Of a stretch of DNA of 64,000 nt, positions 17,830 through 27,374 are shown piece after piece. How positions within the stretch are numbered: position 1 is the first letter of the stretch; each line of letters opens with the position of its first letter. Location: assembly GCA_041686375.1 (NCBI GenBank), contig JAWLEB010000001.1, positions 62,001 to 126,000 of the forward strand. The letters are read 5' to 3'. The stretch comes from JAGXLC01 sp041686375. Its GTDB lineage: Bacteria; Bacteroidota; Bacteroidia; Bacteroidales; UBA12077. The translations under genes and the position numbers were made by a program. The notes beneath the pieces were generated by a model. It saw nothing but the letters and a program-made list of their open reading frames with translations. It did no database searches and was not told the origin of the DNA.

Positions 17830-19464
17830 ATGAAACAATTAAACTATTTATTCTTTTTTACAATGATTCTACTCATGTTGTTCCCAAATTTGGCGGAATC
17901 TTATACGGGGGAAATTGTTAAAAGGTTTAAAACAAAGGGAGAAATCCCTACAGGATTGACTTATGACGGAGAACATATTTGGATGGCCGACCGAAAAGAC
18001 AAAATGTTATACGCGGTTAATCCGGAAAGTGGGGAGGTAACCGCTAAATTAGAGTCGCCTGCCTATTGGCCTATGGGATTGACCTGGGATGGTGAATCTC
18101 TTTGGAATATCGATGTAAAAGGAGGTATACCATTGTATGAAAACTATAAAGGGGTGGTGTATCAAATTAATCCTGATGATGGAACGATAATGCACAGTGT
18201 TACCGTTCCTGCCAGCCAACCCCGTGGTCTCACCTGGGATGGAGAATATCTTTGGTGTGTTGATAATGACAATAACAAGGTAATTCAGTTTAATCCGGAA
18301 GACGGCACTACCATTAAATCATTTAAATCACCTGCGACCGACCCCAGAGGATTGACTTTTGATGGCAATTATTTATGGATTTCTGACAGAATGAGAGATG
18401 AAGTTTACATGGTTTCGCCTGAGGATGGTTCTGTTATTATAATTACAGAATCGCCCGGTGAGTTCACCCGTGGCTTGGCATTTTTTGATAATCATCTTTG
18501 GGCTGTTGATTCAGAGGAAGATATGCTGTTTCAATTGACCGTGAGAGACGGTGAAAAATATAGACGAAGTAACCCCCATAAGGGTAAAGTTACACATAAT
18601 CACCAGATTACAAATTTCGGACAAGGAAATATCAAAGAATCAGGAATTCATTTCGCTATTCCAACTGATCGCAATAACCAGGAACTTGATTCCAAAGTAA
18701 CATATAGCGAAGATTATGATAAAGTTGTAACCGATGATTGGGGACAGGAAACTGCATTTTTTAAAGATGAAAATATTGAACCCGGCACTACTATTGATTA
18801 TGAGATGCAAGTAGAGTGTACTTTATATGATGTAAGATGGTTTATTTATCCCGATGAGGTGGGTAGTCTTGATGATGTGCCGGACGACATCAAAGACAGA
18901 TATCTTGCTAATAATGAGAAATATCAGTACGATCATCCGATTATACAGGATGCCCTGAAAAAAGCTATTGACGAAGATGAGACCAATCCTTACTGGATGG
19001 CGCGGGATTTATTTAATTATCTGATTGATAATATGTATTATGAAATGGTTGGAGGCTGGAATACTGCACCAGCAGTTCTTGAGAGAGGAAACGGATCGTG
19101 TTCTGAATATTCTTTTGCTTATATTTCAATGTGCCGTGCGATAGGAATCCCTGCTCGATATGTTGGTTCCCTTGTGATACGGGGAGATGATGCGAGCATG
19201 GATGATGTTTATCACAGGTGGGTAGAAATTTACTTGCCAAACTATGGATGGATACCAGTTGACCCAAGCGGAGGAGATAAAAAGTTACCCAGAGATCAGG
19301 CGAATTACATAGGGCATCTGGGTAATCGCTTTTTGATAACAACGCAGAGCGGCGGCGGTTCTGAAACAATGGAGTGGACTTATAATTCCAATGACTATTG
19401 GATTACTGAACCAAAGACTTATGTCGTTTCTGATCATTTTGCAGATTGGGAGCCGGTAGAATAA
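17830..19464 (+). CDS. Secreted propeller-transglutaminase fusion protein
   Basis: A 544-residue exported protein with a signal peptide of ~23 residues. Residues ~30-245 contain five ~45-residue repeats (PTGLTYDGEHIWMAD, PRGLTWDGEYLWCVD, PRGLTFDGNYLWISD and so on, each ending NP..G), predicted to form a beta-propeller. Residues ~400-490 are a transglutaminase-like core with a complete triad: Cys424 in GNGSCSEYS, His462 in YHRWVEIY and Asp478 in VDPSGGD. Such domains act as cysteine proteases, transglutaminases or amidases; the substrate is unknown. A strong terminator follows. TATTTTTG at 17797-17804 is a possible -7 box. Confidence 0.88.
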   Translation: MKQLNYLFFFTMILLMLFPNLAESYTGEIVKRFKTKGEIPTGLTYDGEHIWMADRKDKMLYAVNPESGEVTAKLESPAYWPMGLTWDGESLWNIDVKGGIPLYENYKGVVYQINPDDGTIMHSVTVPASQPRGLTWDGEYLWCVDNDNNKVIQFNPEDGTTIKSFKSPATDPRGLTFDGNYLWISDRMRDEVYMVSPEDGSVIIITESPGEFTRGLAFFDNHLWAVDSEEDMLFQLTVRDGEKYRRSNPHKGKVTHNHQITNFGQGNIKESGIHFAIPTDRNNQELDSKVTYSEDYDKVVTDDWGQETAFFKDENIEPGTTIDYEMQVECTLYDVRWFIYPDEVGSLDDVPDDIKDRYLANNEKYQYDHPIIQDALKKAIDEDETNPYWMARDLFNYLIDNMYYEMVGGWNTAPAVLERGNGSCSEYSFAYISMCRAIGIPARYVGSLVIRGDDASMDDVYHRWVEIYLPNYGWIPVDPSGGDKKLPRDQANYIGHLGNRFLITTQSGGGSETMEWTYNSNDYWITEPKTYVVSDHFADWEPVE

Positions 19465-19476
19465 TTTATCCAATAT

Positions 19477-19507
19477 CCCGGCCGTTTGAGGTGAACGGCC
19501 GGGTTTA
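19477..19507 (+). terminator. Strong terminator after the transglutaminase gene
   Basis: CCCGGCCGTT (19477-19486) pairs perfectly with AACGGCCGGG (19494-19503) around a 7-base loop, followed by tttat. It sits between two genes on the same strand and ends only ~12 bases before the rhomboid start. Confidence 0.85.
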
Positions 19508-19518
19508 TACTATTTTGT

Positions 19519-20190
19519 ATGGAAGAAGACAAGAAAAGGTTTTATCGCAGTTTATTTTTTCCTGCATTTTTTGTTGTTTTGATTTGGTTTATTAAAATAT
19601 CTGAGTTAGTGTTGAATGAGCGGTTCATACAACTGGGATTATATCCGCTTAAAATTGAAAGATTACACGGGATAATAACATCTCCTTTGGTACACAGCGA
19701 TTTAGGGCATCTGATAGCCAATACACTTCCTCTCCTTGTTTTAGGTGTCGGATTGTTTTTTTTCTATCGACCCATTGCCCCTAAAGTTTTTATTTTAATA
19801 TATCTCTTAAGTGGTTTAATGCTTTGGCTTGGTGGGCGAGCCGGTAATCATATAGGTGCCAGTGGCATAATATACGGACTGGCTTCATTTTTGTTCTTTA
19901 GTGGTGTTTTACGGAAGTATGTCCGGTTAATGGCCATTTCACTGCTTGTGGTGTTTTTATATGGAAGTTTGGTCTGGGGCATTTTACCTGTAGATCCTGC
20001 TGTTTCATGGGAAGGACATCTTTATGGGGGTATTGCCGGGTTGGTTCTGGCTTTTTATTACAAAGAAGAAGGTCCCCAGAGGAAAAAATATGAGTGGGAA
20101 ATTGAAGAAGAAGAACAGGAAGAGATGAATAAAGACTGGGATGAATACGACTGGGAGATTTATTATCATTATAAGAACAAAAAAAGATAG
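19519..20190 (+). CDS. Rhomboid family intramembrane serine protease
   Basis: A 223-residue, six-helix membrane protein. It carries the rhomboid features: HSDLGHLIANTLPL (His and Asn of helix 2), the nucleophile motif GASGIIYG, and the catalytic His in WEGHLYGGIAGL. The C-terminal ~40 residues are a charged, Glu-rich cytoplasmic tail. A terminator lies just 5' of its start, so its transcription is unclear. It is one of three rhomboids in this window. Confidence 0.9.
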   Translation: MEEDKKRFYRSLFFPAFFVVLIWFIKISELVLNERFIQLGLYPLKIERLHGIITSPLVHSDLGHLIANTLPLLVLGVGLFFFYRPIAPKVFILIYLLSGLMLWLGGRAGNHIGASGIIYGLASFLFFSGVLRKYVRLMAISLLVVFLYGSLVWGILPVDPAVSWEGHLYGGIAGLVLAFYYKEEGPQRKKYEWEIEEEEQEEMNKDWDEYDWEIYYHYKNKKR

Positions 20191-20236
20191 ATGCCTTTTA
20201 TGAAAATAATCTCCTCTATATTCCGTATGTTTTGTA

Positions 20237-21094
20237 TTAGCCCTGTGTCCTGAAATTATCTCCTATAGACAACTCTTTTGGTGTAATACTTAATACCGGA
20301 AATGGTGATTTATTCAGCATGTCTTGAGCATTACCACCAATTATCAGTCCGGTAAGGCCCAGTGATTGTTCAGTCATTATTGATATGAGATCAGCTTCCA
20401 TTTTTGAGGCATAATCAAGCGTTAAATCGGTAATATTATCGCCGGAAAGTGTTTCTGATGTATGTAATATTTCATGGCGATCAAGATATTCTTCGGTTTG
20501 TTTGGAATACGAATTTAATTTTTTTTCTATTTCGTTGGTGAGATTGGAGCAGACCTTAACTATATGAATCTTTGCATTGAAAAATTTTGCTATCTGGGTG
20601 GTAAAGACTATCTTTTGTCTGGTGTCATAGGTATTGTCAAGGGGTAAGACGATTTTTCTTATATCTTCCGGTGGTTTAGTTTCACGTATAGTGAATACCG
20701 GTTTTTTAGTAGCTGTAATTATTTTAAATGTATTACTTCCTATAAAAAGATTCTCAAAACCCGAAGCTCCGTGGGTCGATGATACAAGGAACGAATCTTC
20801 AAAGGAGGCAGCCTGATTCACAACTTCCTGATAGATCTTGCCGGCCTTAACTATGTAACTTAGTTCTGCATGGGCTGGCAATAAGGGCTTGTATTGACTA
20901 ACAATATTGTCAAATTTTTTCTTTGCAAGCTTTTTTTCTTTTTCTTCACTGACATGGAAAAACTCGTTGGTTTTTTTCCTTACATACACCATTTCTACAT
21001 ATGAAGGAATTTTTTTAGCTAAAGTAAAAGCAAGTTGTAAACCTTTTAATGATTCTTCTGAAAAGTCTATCGGAACTATGATGCGCTTTGACAT
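20237..21094 (-). CDS. Universal stress protein, tandem domains
   Basis: A 285-residue cytoplasmic protein made of two UspA-like domains. Domain 1 (~1-147) starts RIIVPIDFSEESLKGLQ and has the nucleotide-binding-like GASGFENLFIGSNTFKII. Domain 2 (~150-275) starts IRKIVLPLDNTYDTRQ and has GLTGLIIGGNAQDMLNKSPF. These proteins respond to energy or oxidative stress; which ligand this one binds cannot be told. Convergent with the rhomboid gene. Confidence 0.9.
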   Translation of the reverse strand: MSKRIIVPIDFSEESLKGLQLAFTLAKKIPSYVEMVYVRKKTNEFFHVSEEKEKKLAKKKFDNIVSQYKPLLPAHAELSYIVKAGKIYQEVVNQAASFEDSFLVSSTHGASGFENLFIGSNTFKIITATKKPVFTIRETKPPEDIRKIVLPLDNTYDTRQKIVFTTQIAKFFNAKIHIVKVCSNLTNEIEKKLNSYSKQTEEYLDRHEILHTSETLSGDNITDLTLDYASKMEADLISIMTEQSLGLTGLIIGGNAQDMLNKSPFPVLSITPKELSIGDNFRTQG

Positions 21095-21541
21095 AAAACT
21101 GTATTTTTCACGAAAAAGTTTAAGGCTAATTTGAATGATATAAAATTACTTAATAATAATGTAAGATAAAAATCTTTTCCTTTTCGAACCTTAGTGATTT
21201 ATTATTATATACTTGTTTGAGTTCTGTGATTATGCTATATAAAGGAAAGAACGACAAGCTGAAAAATTTAATTTTGAAGTAAAAATGTGCTTCTGTTTCT
21301 ATGCAAATATTATAAATATGTCTTAAATATGAATTGTTTATCATTTTTTTATTGAAAGATTCAAAAAACAGGAAAAACATTTGCATGGAAACGTATTTCT
21401 GTTTACTTTCGGGCTATATAAGTTCTGGCAATTTTTATGGAGTGAGATAACTCCTCTGGTCAAAGGAAAAGGCGTGTCTTTATTTTGTTTAATACAGGAT
21501 TGTTGATTATTAAAAACTCAATTTCCGGAAATTATAAACAG
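21095..21541. other. 447-bp intergenic region between usp and radC
   Basis: A very AT-rich gap between divergent genes. A 78-codon minus-strand frame (21150-21386) is mostly Phe/Ile/Lys from AT-rich sequence and looks spurious. I see no hairpin, repeat or RNA gene. It should contain the promoters of both flanking genes, but no clear TTG/TAnnTTTG pair. Confidence 0.4.
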
Positions 21542-22240
21542 ATGGATTACACTACAAATCTGAAGATAAAGGACTGGGCGGTAGAAGACCGTCCTAGAGA
21601 AAAGATGGTGAGTAAAGGCGCAGACAGCTTATCGGATGCTGAACTGGTAGCTCTTTTAATCGGTTCGGGTTCACGTGAAGAAACGGCTGTAGAGTTAGCA
21701 AAACGTATTCTGAATAGTGTAGATAATAATTTAAATGAGCTTGGCAAACTCAATCTTGAAGATTTGAAAGAGTTTAATGGAGTGGGAGAAGCCAAGGCTA
21801 TCAGCATAGCAGGAGCACTGGAATTGGGAAAACGAAGAAAGCTTGCTGAGGTTATTCACAGGCAGAAGATATCATCTAGTATTGATGTGTTTGAGAGATT
21901 TGCTCCAAAGCTACAGGATTTAACCCATGAAGAATTTTGGGTTGTATATTTGAACAGGGCAAATAAAGTGATATTTGAAAACAGGATAAGTAAAGGAGGA
22001 GTTGCCGGTACGGTAATTGACGTGAAGATTATCCTGAAAGCTGCACTTGAAAGGAAAATTGCCTCTTCATTAATTCTCTGCCATAACCATCCTTCGGGAA
22101 ATATTAACCCCAGTAAGGCCGATATTCAGATTACCAACAAACTTAAAGATGCTGCCAAATTATTGGATCTCCAGGTGTTAGATCATTTAATCATAGGAGA
22201 GGATAATTATTTTAGCTTTGCTGATGAGGGATATTTATAA
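21542..22240 (+). CDS. radC: RadC family JAB/MPN-domain protein
   Basis: A 232-residue protein from the ATG at 21542; a TTG 19 codons upstream would add a tail not typical of RadC. Residues ~1-100 contain the UPF0758 helix-hairpin-helix part (KDWAVEDRPREKM, LSDAELVALLIGSGS, FNGVGEAKA). Residues ~105-230 are a JAMM metalloprotease-like domain with the metal site HNHPSGNINPSKADI. Its role in DNA repair is disputed in the literature. Convergent with ruvC. Confidence 0.93.
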   Translation: MDYTTNLKIKDWAVEDRPREKMVSKGADSLSDAELVALLIGSGSREETAVELAKRILNSVDNNLNELGKLNLEDLKEFNGVGEAKAISIAGALELGKRRKLAEVIHRQKISSSIDVFERFAPKLQDLTHEEFWVVYLNRANKVIFENRISKGGVAGTVIDVKIILKAALERKIASSLILCHNHPSGNINPSKADIQITNKLKDAAKLLDLQVLDHLIIGEDNYFSFADEGYL

Positions 22241-22273
22241 GAGCAGCTAGCGACATGCGTTGATTAGGAAAGA

Positions 22274-22813
22274 TTATTTTACCCTTCCCGGATTTTTTGT
22301 AATAAAATCATGCCATGATTTGTATTTATTATCTCTACTTTCATTGCCAGGATTGTAAAAATGACAGACAGCTGCTGCCAGTCCATCTGTTGCGTCCAGG
22401 TTAGTGGGCATTTTTTCAATGGATAGCATTTTTTCCAGCATGCCTGCTACCTGTTCTTTTGAGGCATTGCCATTACCTGTAATCGACTGTTTGATCTTTC
22501 TCGGAGCATATTCATAAATTGGTAGTTTTCTATAAAGTGCAGCAGCCATCGCAACTCCCTGAGCTCTGCCCAGTTTCAGCATCGATTGCACATTCTTGCT
22601 ATAGAATGGTGCTTCAAGGGCAACTTCGTCGGGGTGGTACGTATCAATTATCTGTAGAACACGGTTGAATATTCGCTGCAATCTTTCATAATGATTTGGT
22701 ATCTTTTGTAGTTCAATTACACCAAGATACATCAGAACGGGCTCTTTTTCTTTTTTCTTTATTAGTCCGTATCCTGTTATTGCTGTTCCCGGGTCAATGC
22801 CTAATATTATCAT
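22274..22813 (-). CDS. ruvC: Holliday junction endonuclease RuvC
   Basis: A 179-residue enzyme that resolves Holliday junctions together with RuvAB. I start it at the ATG at 22813 (MIILGIDPGTAITGYG); an in-frame codon eight residues upstream overlaps the previous gene. Acidic active-site residues are visible: Asp in GIDPG, Glu in ALEAPFYSKN, and Asp in DATDGLAAAVCH. It starts 10 bases after the S41 peptidase stop, so the two are probably co-transcribed. Confidence 0.95.
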   Translation of the reverse strand: MIILGIDPGTAITGYGLIKKKEKEPVLMYLGVIELQKIPNHYERLQRIFNRVLQIIDTYHPDEVALEAPFYSKNVQSMLKLGRAQGVAMAAALYRKLPIYEYAPRKIKQSITGNGNASKEQVAGMLEKMLSIEKMPTNLDATDGLAAAVCHFYNPGNESRDNKYKSWHDFITKNPGRVK

Positions 22814-22823
22814 AAATATAAAA

Positions 22824-24116
22824 TTACCATGCCCCAATCATGTCATGCAGACTTTTGTATTCAACCTTATTGTGGCGTGATCGGAGTACTGTTTTTTTGA
22901 GATCAAAACTTCCGTTTTCTATGTGATATAAAGCCTGTTGCAAACATTCTTCATCATCGCTGCCAAATACATTTTCCAGATCATCATTCGCCTCTACGCT
23001 AGTCTCCAGTCCGTCATAATAATCTGCTTCCTTATCGGCATTTGCTATACTAAAGCATACAGGTACAAAAGCATAACGCTTATTGTTTTCATAAAATGCA
23101 TACATTCCAACGGGTTTCCCGTACGTATTTTCGCCGATTATATGCACATCCTGGTAGGGTTTTAGCCCGTTTATTAAAGCTTCACTCGCAGATGCTGTTT
23201 GTTCTGTAGTAATAAAATATATTTTCGGTAGATTCAAATTCAGATTAAGGTCATCCTGTTCAAACGTATGATCAAAATTTTCATTCTCTTTATTATTGTT
23301 GTGCAGAATTTGTGCAAATACCTTGCCAATATGTTCATCCTGAATAACATAGTCCGCTGTCTCTTTTGCTTTCGCAAGCATTCCGCCTCCATTATAGCGC
23401 AGGTCAATGACTATGTTATCTATATTATCCTCTGTTAATTCCTCAAAGGCATCATATAATTCGTCAGATGTTTTTTGAATAAAGTCTTTTATAACTATAT
23501 AGCCTGTAGTTTTTCCGTTATTGTTTACCGTTTCTGAGTGCAGAACTGAATTGATTTGGATATCTTTTTTAGCGAACGAAGTGTCAACGGTGTCTCCTTG
23601 TGGTGATTCGAAAAGAAAGTCGTTTTCTATTCCTGTTTCTTCAGGGCCTAATATATCGCTCATATCAACCGATGGAGTTATTTGTTGCCCATTGATCTCA
23701 CGAATAATCCATCCACGAGTTATCTCCATATTGTTTAAAGGAGAATCCTGATAAATGAAAGAAATTCTCAGGTTATCGTCTGCGTCCCACTTTTGTCCGT
23801 ATCCGTATCCAATGTATGCACCCTCCTCATAATACTGCTCGAATTTTTCGACAGTTGTAATGTAACTCCATCTGTCTTTTTTGTATCGAATCTCTTCTAA
23901 AACATCCATTGGAGTTTTATAGTCTTTTGGATTGATCTCAGGGATTTTGTCGTTCCAGAGATACCATTCTTTCATTAGGTTATAAAATGGTTCGTTGGCT
24001 TCATCGTATCGCTGGGAGTCATCGGGCATCACTTTTTCTTCCTCGCATCCAGTGTAAAAAATACCAGCAATAATCACTATAAATAATCTGAAGTATATGT
24101 TTTTAGCTTGAGGCAT
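22824..24116 (-). CDS. S41 family peptidase, lipoprotein
   Basis: A 430-residue lipoprotein with a lipobox (IIAGIFYTGC). It has a PDZ-like region around residues 95-160 (ISFIYQDSPLNNMEITRGWI) and a C-terminal processing protease (tail-specific) core. The core shows DLRYNGGGML, the nucleophile motif TASASEALING and the Lys-bearing GENTYGKPVG, consistent with a Ser/Lys dyad. It is likely to act on envelope proteins. The start overlaps the exporter gene by 14 bases, and ruvC follows after 10 bases. Confidence 0.9.
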   Translation of the reverse strand: MPQAKNIYFRLFIVIIAGIFYTGCEEEKVMPDDSQRYDEANEPFYNLMKEWYLWNDKIPEINPKDYKTPMDVLEEIRYKKDRWSYITTVEKFEQYYEEGAYIGYGYGQKWDADDNLRISFIYQDSPLNNMEITRGWIIREINGQQITPSVDMSDILGPEETGIENDFLFESPQGDTVDTSFAKKDIQINSVLHSETVNNNGKTTGYIVIKDFIQKTSDELYDAFEELTEDNIDNIVIDLRYNGGGMLAKAKETADYVIQDEHIGKVFAQILHNNNKENENFDHTFEQDDLNLNLNLPKIYFITTEQTASASEALINGLKPYQDVHIIGENTYGKPVGMYAFYENNKRYAFVPVCFSIANADKEADYYDGLETSVEANDDLENVFGSDDEECLQQALYHIENGSFDLKKTVLRSRHNKVEYKSLHDMIGAW

Positions 24117-24996
24117 ATTTTCTTTTTTGTTTGTTATGTATTTCTTGCATTATTATTCCTGAAACGATGAATATGAGGCCTATAACTGTCGTCAGGAATA
24201 TAGTTTCTCCAAGGATAAAGTTAATAAATATTAATGCAAAGAATGGTGTCAGGTATATAAGATTACTTACATTTGCTGTTGAAGGAGCTGTTTTAAGCGC
24301 TTTAAGCCATAAGACAAATGTTATCCCCATCTCGAATGCACCTACATATAAGCAGGCAGCTATTCCATTAATTGAAGGGATTGTATGGTCGGTGAACAGA
24401 ATAAAAAATGGAGTAATGAAAATTAAAGAAAACAGAAAATTGAGAAATATTTTTGATACTTCATCTCTCTGGTCTTTCACGTTTAATATCCAGAACATAG
24501 CCCAGATAACCGAACTGCCAACGGCAAGAAATACACCAAGCGGTTCTGCAAACTGTAAGTTAAAAGGTGAACCTTCTGATGAAATTAAATATACTCCTAT
24601 AAAACTGAGGAATAGCGCAATATAATTTATGACGGTTACTTTTTGCTTTAGAATTATTCCGGCCAGAAAGACAAGAACAATTGGCCATGTGAAATTCAGA
24701 GGCTGTGCTATTTGTGCCGGTAGAAGAGAATAAGCTTTTAGCAGGATCATATAATAAAAGAAAGGATTCAGGAAACCCAGAATGATGGAGCTTTTGTATT
24801 GTTTGCCAGTATAGCTGCCTAATTGTTTCAGTCTCCCCTGTGCCAGCAAGATAAAAAATAGTATAACAACTGTCGTGAGAATGGCATAAAATAATAGTTC
24901 TATATAATTCACATGTCTTAGGGCTATTTTAAAGGCAGAGGGAATCGTAGCCCAGAAGAATATGGTGAGACCGGCATATAAATAAGATTTGTTCAT
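24103..24996 (-). CDS. EamA/DMT family transporter
   Basis: A 297-residue protein of ten hydrophobic helices in two EamA repeats, typical of drug/metabolite exporters. Visible hallmarks are FWATIPSAFKIALRHV in the first helix, LLPAQIAQPLNFTWPIVLVFLAG ahead of the mid-point (shown in part: AQIAQPLNFTWP), and a second repeat starting EPLGVFLAVGSSVIWAMFWI. The substrate cannot be predicted. It overlaps the S41 peptidase start by 14 bases. Confidence 0.88.
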   Translation of the reverse strand: MNKSYLYAGLTIFFWATIPSAFKIALRHVNYIELLFYAILTTVVILFFILLAQGRLKQLGSYTGKQYKSSIILGFLNPFFYYMILLKAYSLLPAQIAQPLNFTWPIVLVFLAGIILKQKVTVINYIALFLSFIGVYLISSEGSPFNLQFAEPLGVFLAVGSSVIWAMFWILNVKDQRDEVSKIFLNFLFSLIFITPFFILFTDHTIPSINGIAACLYVGAFEMGITFVLWLKALKTAPSTANVSNLIYLTPFFALIFINFILGETIFLTTVIGLIFIVSGIIMQEIHNKQKRKYASS

Positions 24997-25011
24997 CGGT
25001 ACGTCGTGTTT

Positions 25012-25506
25012 TTAATTTTGATCTGATTTTTTATTCAGGTATTGTTGTTTAATATTATTAATTTCTTGATCCAGCTTTATTATTTGTTCTTCAATACGGG
25101 GTTTCATGTTGGAAAAGATCGTATCTTCTTTTTCGATTTTATTAAGCATCGTTGAATCATTTATTTTGCCGGAAACTGCTTCCTTTTTTGTTTTTTCCAG
25201 AAAATTTTTATTCAAAATTACTTCTTGATATACATCATCATACCATTGTATTATTGTATGGGTGTGATTTTGGATGGTTTGTAACTTTTTTGTTTTCTGG
25301 ATACTTGAAGTATTCTCTATTTCTTGTTCCACCGAGTCGTTTAGTTGTATAACGGGTTCAATGTCAATTTTTTTTAGTTTGCTGTTTAACGTATCAATTT
25401 CGGTTAACAGGCTGTCAATATGTTGAATGTGCTGGTTTCCACCGTTTTCTTTGGTGCATGAAATGGTTATAAAGGTCCCTAATATGATGAGGTAAACTAA
25501 GCGCAT
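25012..25506 (-). CDS. Small coiled-coil lipoprotein of unknown function
   Basis: A 164-residue protein with a clear lipobox (ILGTFITISC, mature CTKENGG). The remainder is strongly helical with heptad-like spacing (IDSLLTEIDTLNSKLKKI near 28-45, then EEQIIKLDQEINNIKQQYL near the C terminus), so a coiled coil is likely. No catalytic motif. It starts ~49 bases beyond the sppA terminator and lies 15 bp upstream of the DMT exporter gene, so it is probably the first gene of this minus-strand run. I do not recognise a family. Confidence 0.75.
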   Translation of the reverse strand: MRLVYLIILGTFITISCTKENGGNQHIQHIDSLLTEIDTLNSKLKKIDIEPVIQLNDSVEQEIENTSSIQKTKKLQTIQNHTHTIIQWYDDVYQEVILNKNFLEKTKKEAVSGKINDSTMLNKIEKEDTIFSNMKPRIEEQIIKLDQEINNIKQQYLNKKSDQN

Positions 25507-25554
25507 GGATTTTTTATTTGTGTATAAAATTAGGAAAAGTTATATCATTAAACA

Positions 25555-25589
25555 ATAAGCACCGGTTTTATCAAAAAACCGGTGCTTAT
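25555..25589 (-). terminator. Terminator of sppA
   Basis: A perfect 15-bp stem (25555-25569 with 25575-25589, core GCACCGG/CCGGTGC) around a 5-base loop. Read on the minus strand it follows the sppA stop codon by 18 bases and leads into TGTTT. Confidence 0.85.
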
Positions 25590-25607
25590 ATCTATGATTG
25601 AGGAAGG

Positions 25608-27374
25608 TTAGTAAATATCTATTTTGTATGGAATCCTTGCCTGAATTCCAGACATATTTTTTATTTCTTCAATTTGTTCGTAATATCTGTAATTATCTCC
25701 CAGGCTACTTTTGATTATTTGTGCTTTTGCGCTAACAGTAAATTGTTTCATAAATTGTTCGAATGGATCTTTAAGTTTCGGGAGTTCAACCACACGATAT
25801 TTTTTAAGCTTGGCTTTTTCGCTGGCCAGGTCTACGGCTTTATTCATCCCACCGAGAAGGTCAATAAGCCCTATTTTTTTGGCATCTATACCGCTCCAGA
25901 CGCGTCCTTGCCCAATTTCATCAACTTCTTCTTTTGTCATATTTCTACCATCTGCAACTCGTCCTACAAACGTGTCATAAACATCTTCGATACCATTTTT
26001 TATTACTTGTCTTTCTGAAGCTGTTAATGACCTGAAAGGACTGCCTATGTCTGAATGTTCGTGAGTTTTGGCCACATCTACATGAATGCCCAGCTTATCA
26101 TTCATCAGTTCTTTAGCATTTGGGATTATTCCGAAAACACCAATGGAACCGGTTATTGTGTTAGGATTGGCTACAATTGTATCTGCAGGCGCTACAATAT
26201 AGTAACCCCCTGAAGCTGCTACATCACCTAAAGAGGCAATTACCGGCTTGGTTTCACCCGCAAGTTTTAATTCCCGCCAGATTACCTCTGATGCCAGTGC
26301 ACTGCCACCACCTGAGTTAACTCTGAAAACGATGGCTTTAATGCTGGAGTCTTTCCTTGCTTCCCGAATTGCCCCTGATATTCTGTCTGAGCCTATTGTT
26401 CCTTCTCCTCCTTCTCCCATAATTACAGACCCCATAGCATATACAACAGCAATTTTGTCTTTTGCCAGCCCTTTGTGTTCTTTGATTTTTGGAACCCGAT
26501 TGTATTGTTTCAAATTCACAAATTGAGCATCATCCTTATCTGTTTTTGAGCTGTCTTTTAGCTCCCGGAAAATTTCATCTTTATATTTTAGTCCATCAAT
26601 AAAGTTGTTTTCTAATGCTGCATCCGCATCTTCTAATGCCAACTCCTCTGTGAGACCATTTATATTTTTAATATTAATTCTTCTCTGGTCAGCAATCCCT
26701 TCTGCCATTTTGTTCCACAAATCTGAGACGTATTCCATAATTTGGGTTCTGTTTTCATCGCTCATTTCTTTTCTTGTAAATGGCTCTATTGCACTTTTAA
26801 ATTTACCGTGGCGAATAATCTGCGGTTCCACACCCAGCTTGTCAAGTGCATCTTTGAAAAACATAACCTGTGAATTCAGGCCTGTGAGGTTTACCCGCCC
26901 TGCAGGATTTACATAAATTTTGTCTGCTGTCGAGGCTAGATAGTATGAGGTTTGCAGGTAGTCATCGCTGTAGGCGATAATAAATTTACCTGTTTCTTTA
27001 AATTCAAGGAGGGCTTCTCTTATTTCCTCAATCGTAGCCATGCCTGCTGGTATAGCAGTTAGTTCAAGGTAAATCCCTTTTATGTTTTCATCTTTCCCGG
27101 CTTTCTCTATATTGGCTAAAATTTCATTTAAACCTAATGATTTCTGGGGTTTTAAGCTTTGAAAATCAAAATTTTCAAAGGGATTTTTCGGACTGCGATC
27201 CATAATTATGTTGTCAAGCTCCACTTTTAATACTGTGTTGGGTTCAATTTCAACCGGTTTATCTTGCTTGGACATAATGGTTCCTATTGTTGTAAAGAAA
27301 ATAAGAAAGAATAGTAACCCTGCAAGGATAACACCAACAATGGTCGCTAATGTGTATTTTAAAAAGCTTTTCAT
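25608..27374 (-). CDS. sppA: Signal peptide peptidase SppA, 67K type
   Basis: A 588-residue membrane-bound serine protease that cleaves leftover signal peptides. One N-terminal membrane anchor (TIVGVILAGLLFFLIFF) precedes two tandem S49 domains, as in the E. coli form. The catalytic Lys is in LASTADKIYVNPAG of the first domain, and the nucleophile Ser in GDVAASGGYYIVAPAD of the second. Length is close to the 618 of E. coli SppA. A perfect hairpin terminator follows. Confidence 0.95.
   Translation of the reverse strand: MKSFLKYTLATIVGVILAGLLFFLIFFTTIGTIMSKQDKPVEIEPNTVLKVELDNIIMDRSPKNPFENFDFQSLKPQKSLGLNEILANIEKAGKDENIKGIYLELTAIPAGMATIEEIREALLEFKETGKFIIAYSDDYLQTSYYLASTADKIYVNPAGRVNLTGLNSQVMFFKDALDKLGVEPQIIRHGKFKSAIEPFTRKEMSDENRTQIMEYVSDLWNKMAEGIADQRRINIKNINGLTEELALEDADAALENNFIDGLKYKDEIFRELKDSSKTDKDDAQFVNLKQYNRVPKIKEHKGLAKDKIAVVYAMGSVIMGEGGEGTIGSDRISGAIREARKDSSIKAIVFRVNSGGGSALASEVIWRELKLAGETKPVIASLGDVAASGGYYIVAPADTIVANPNTITGSIGVFGIIPNAKELMNDKLGIHVDVAKTHEHSDIGSPFRSLTASERQVIKNGIEDVYDTFVGRVADGRNMTKEEVDEIGQGRVWSGIDAKKIGLIDLLGGMNKAVDLASEKAKLKKYRVVELPKLKDPFEQFMKQFTVSAKAQIIKSSLGDNYRYYEQIEEIKNMSGIQARIPYKIDIY

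Noticed and set aside
21150..21386. 78-codon minus-strand frame in the usp-radC gap
   Set aside because: Composition (Phe, Ile, Lys, Tyr) is what AT-rich non-coding DNA gives; no domain, no start context and no conserved feature.
24131..24625. 164-codon plus-strand frame opposite the DMT exporter
   Set aside because: Antisense shadow of a real gene with clear EamA features; the translation shows no family pattern.
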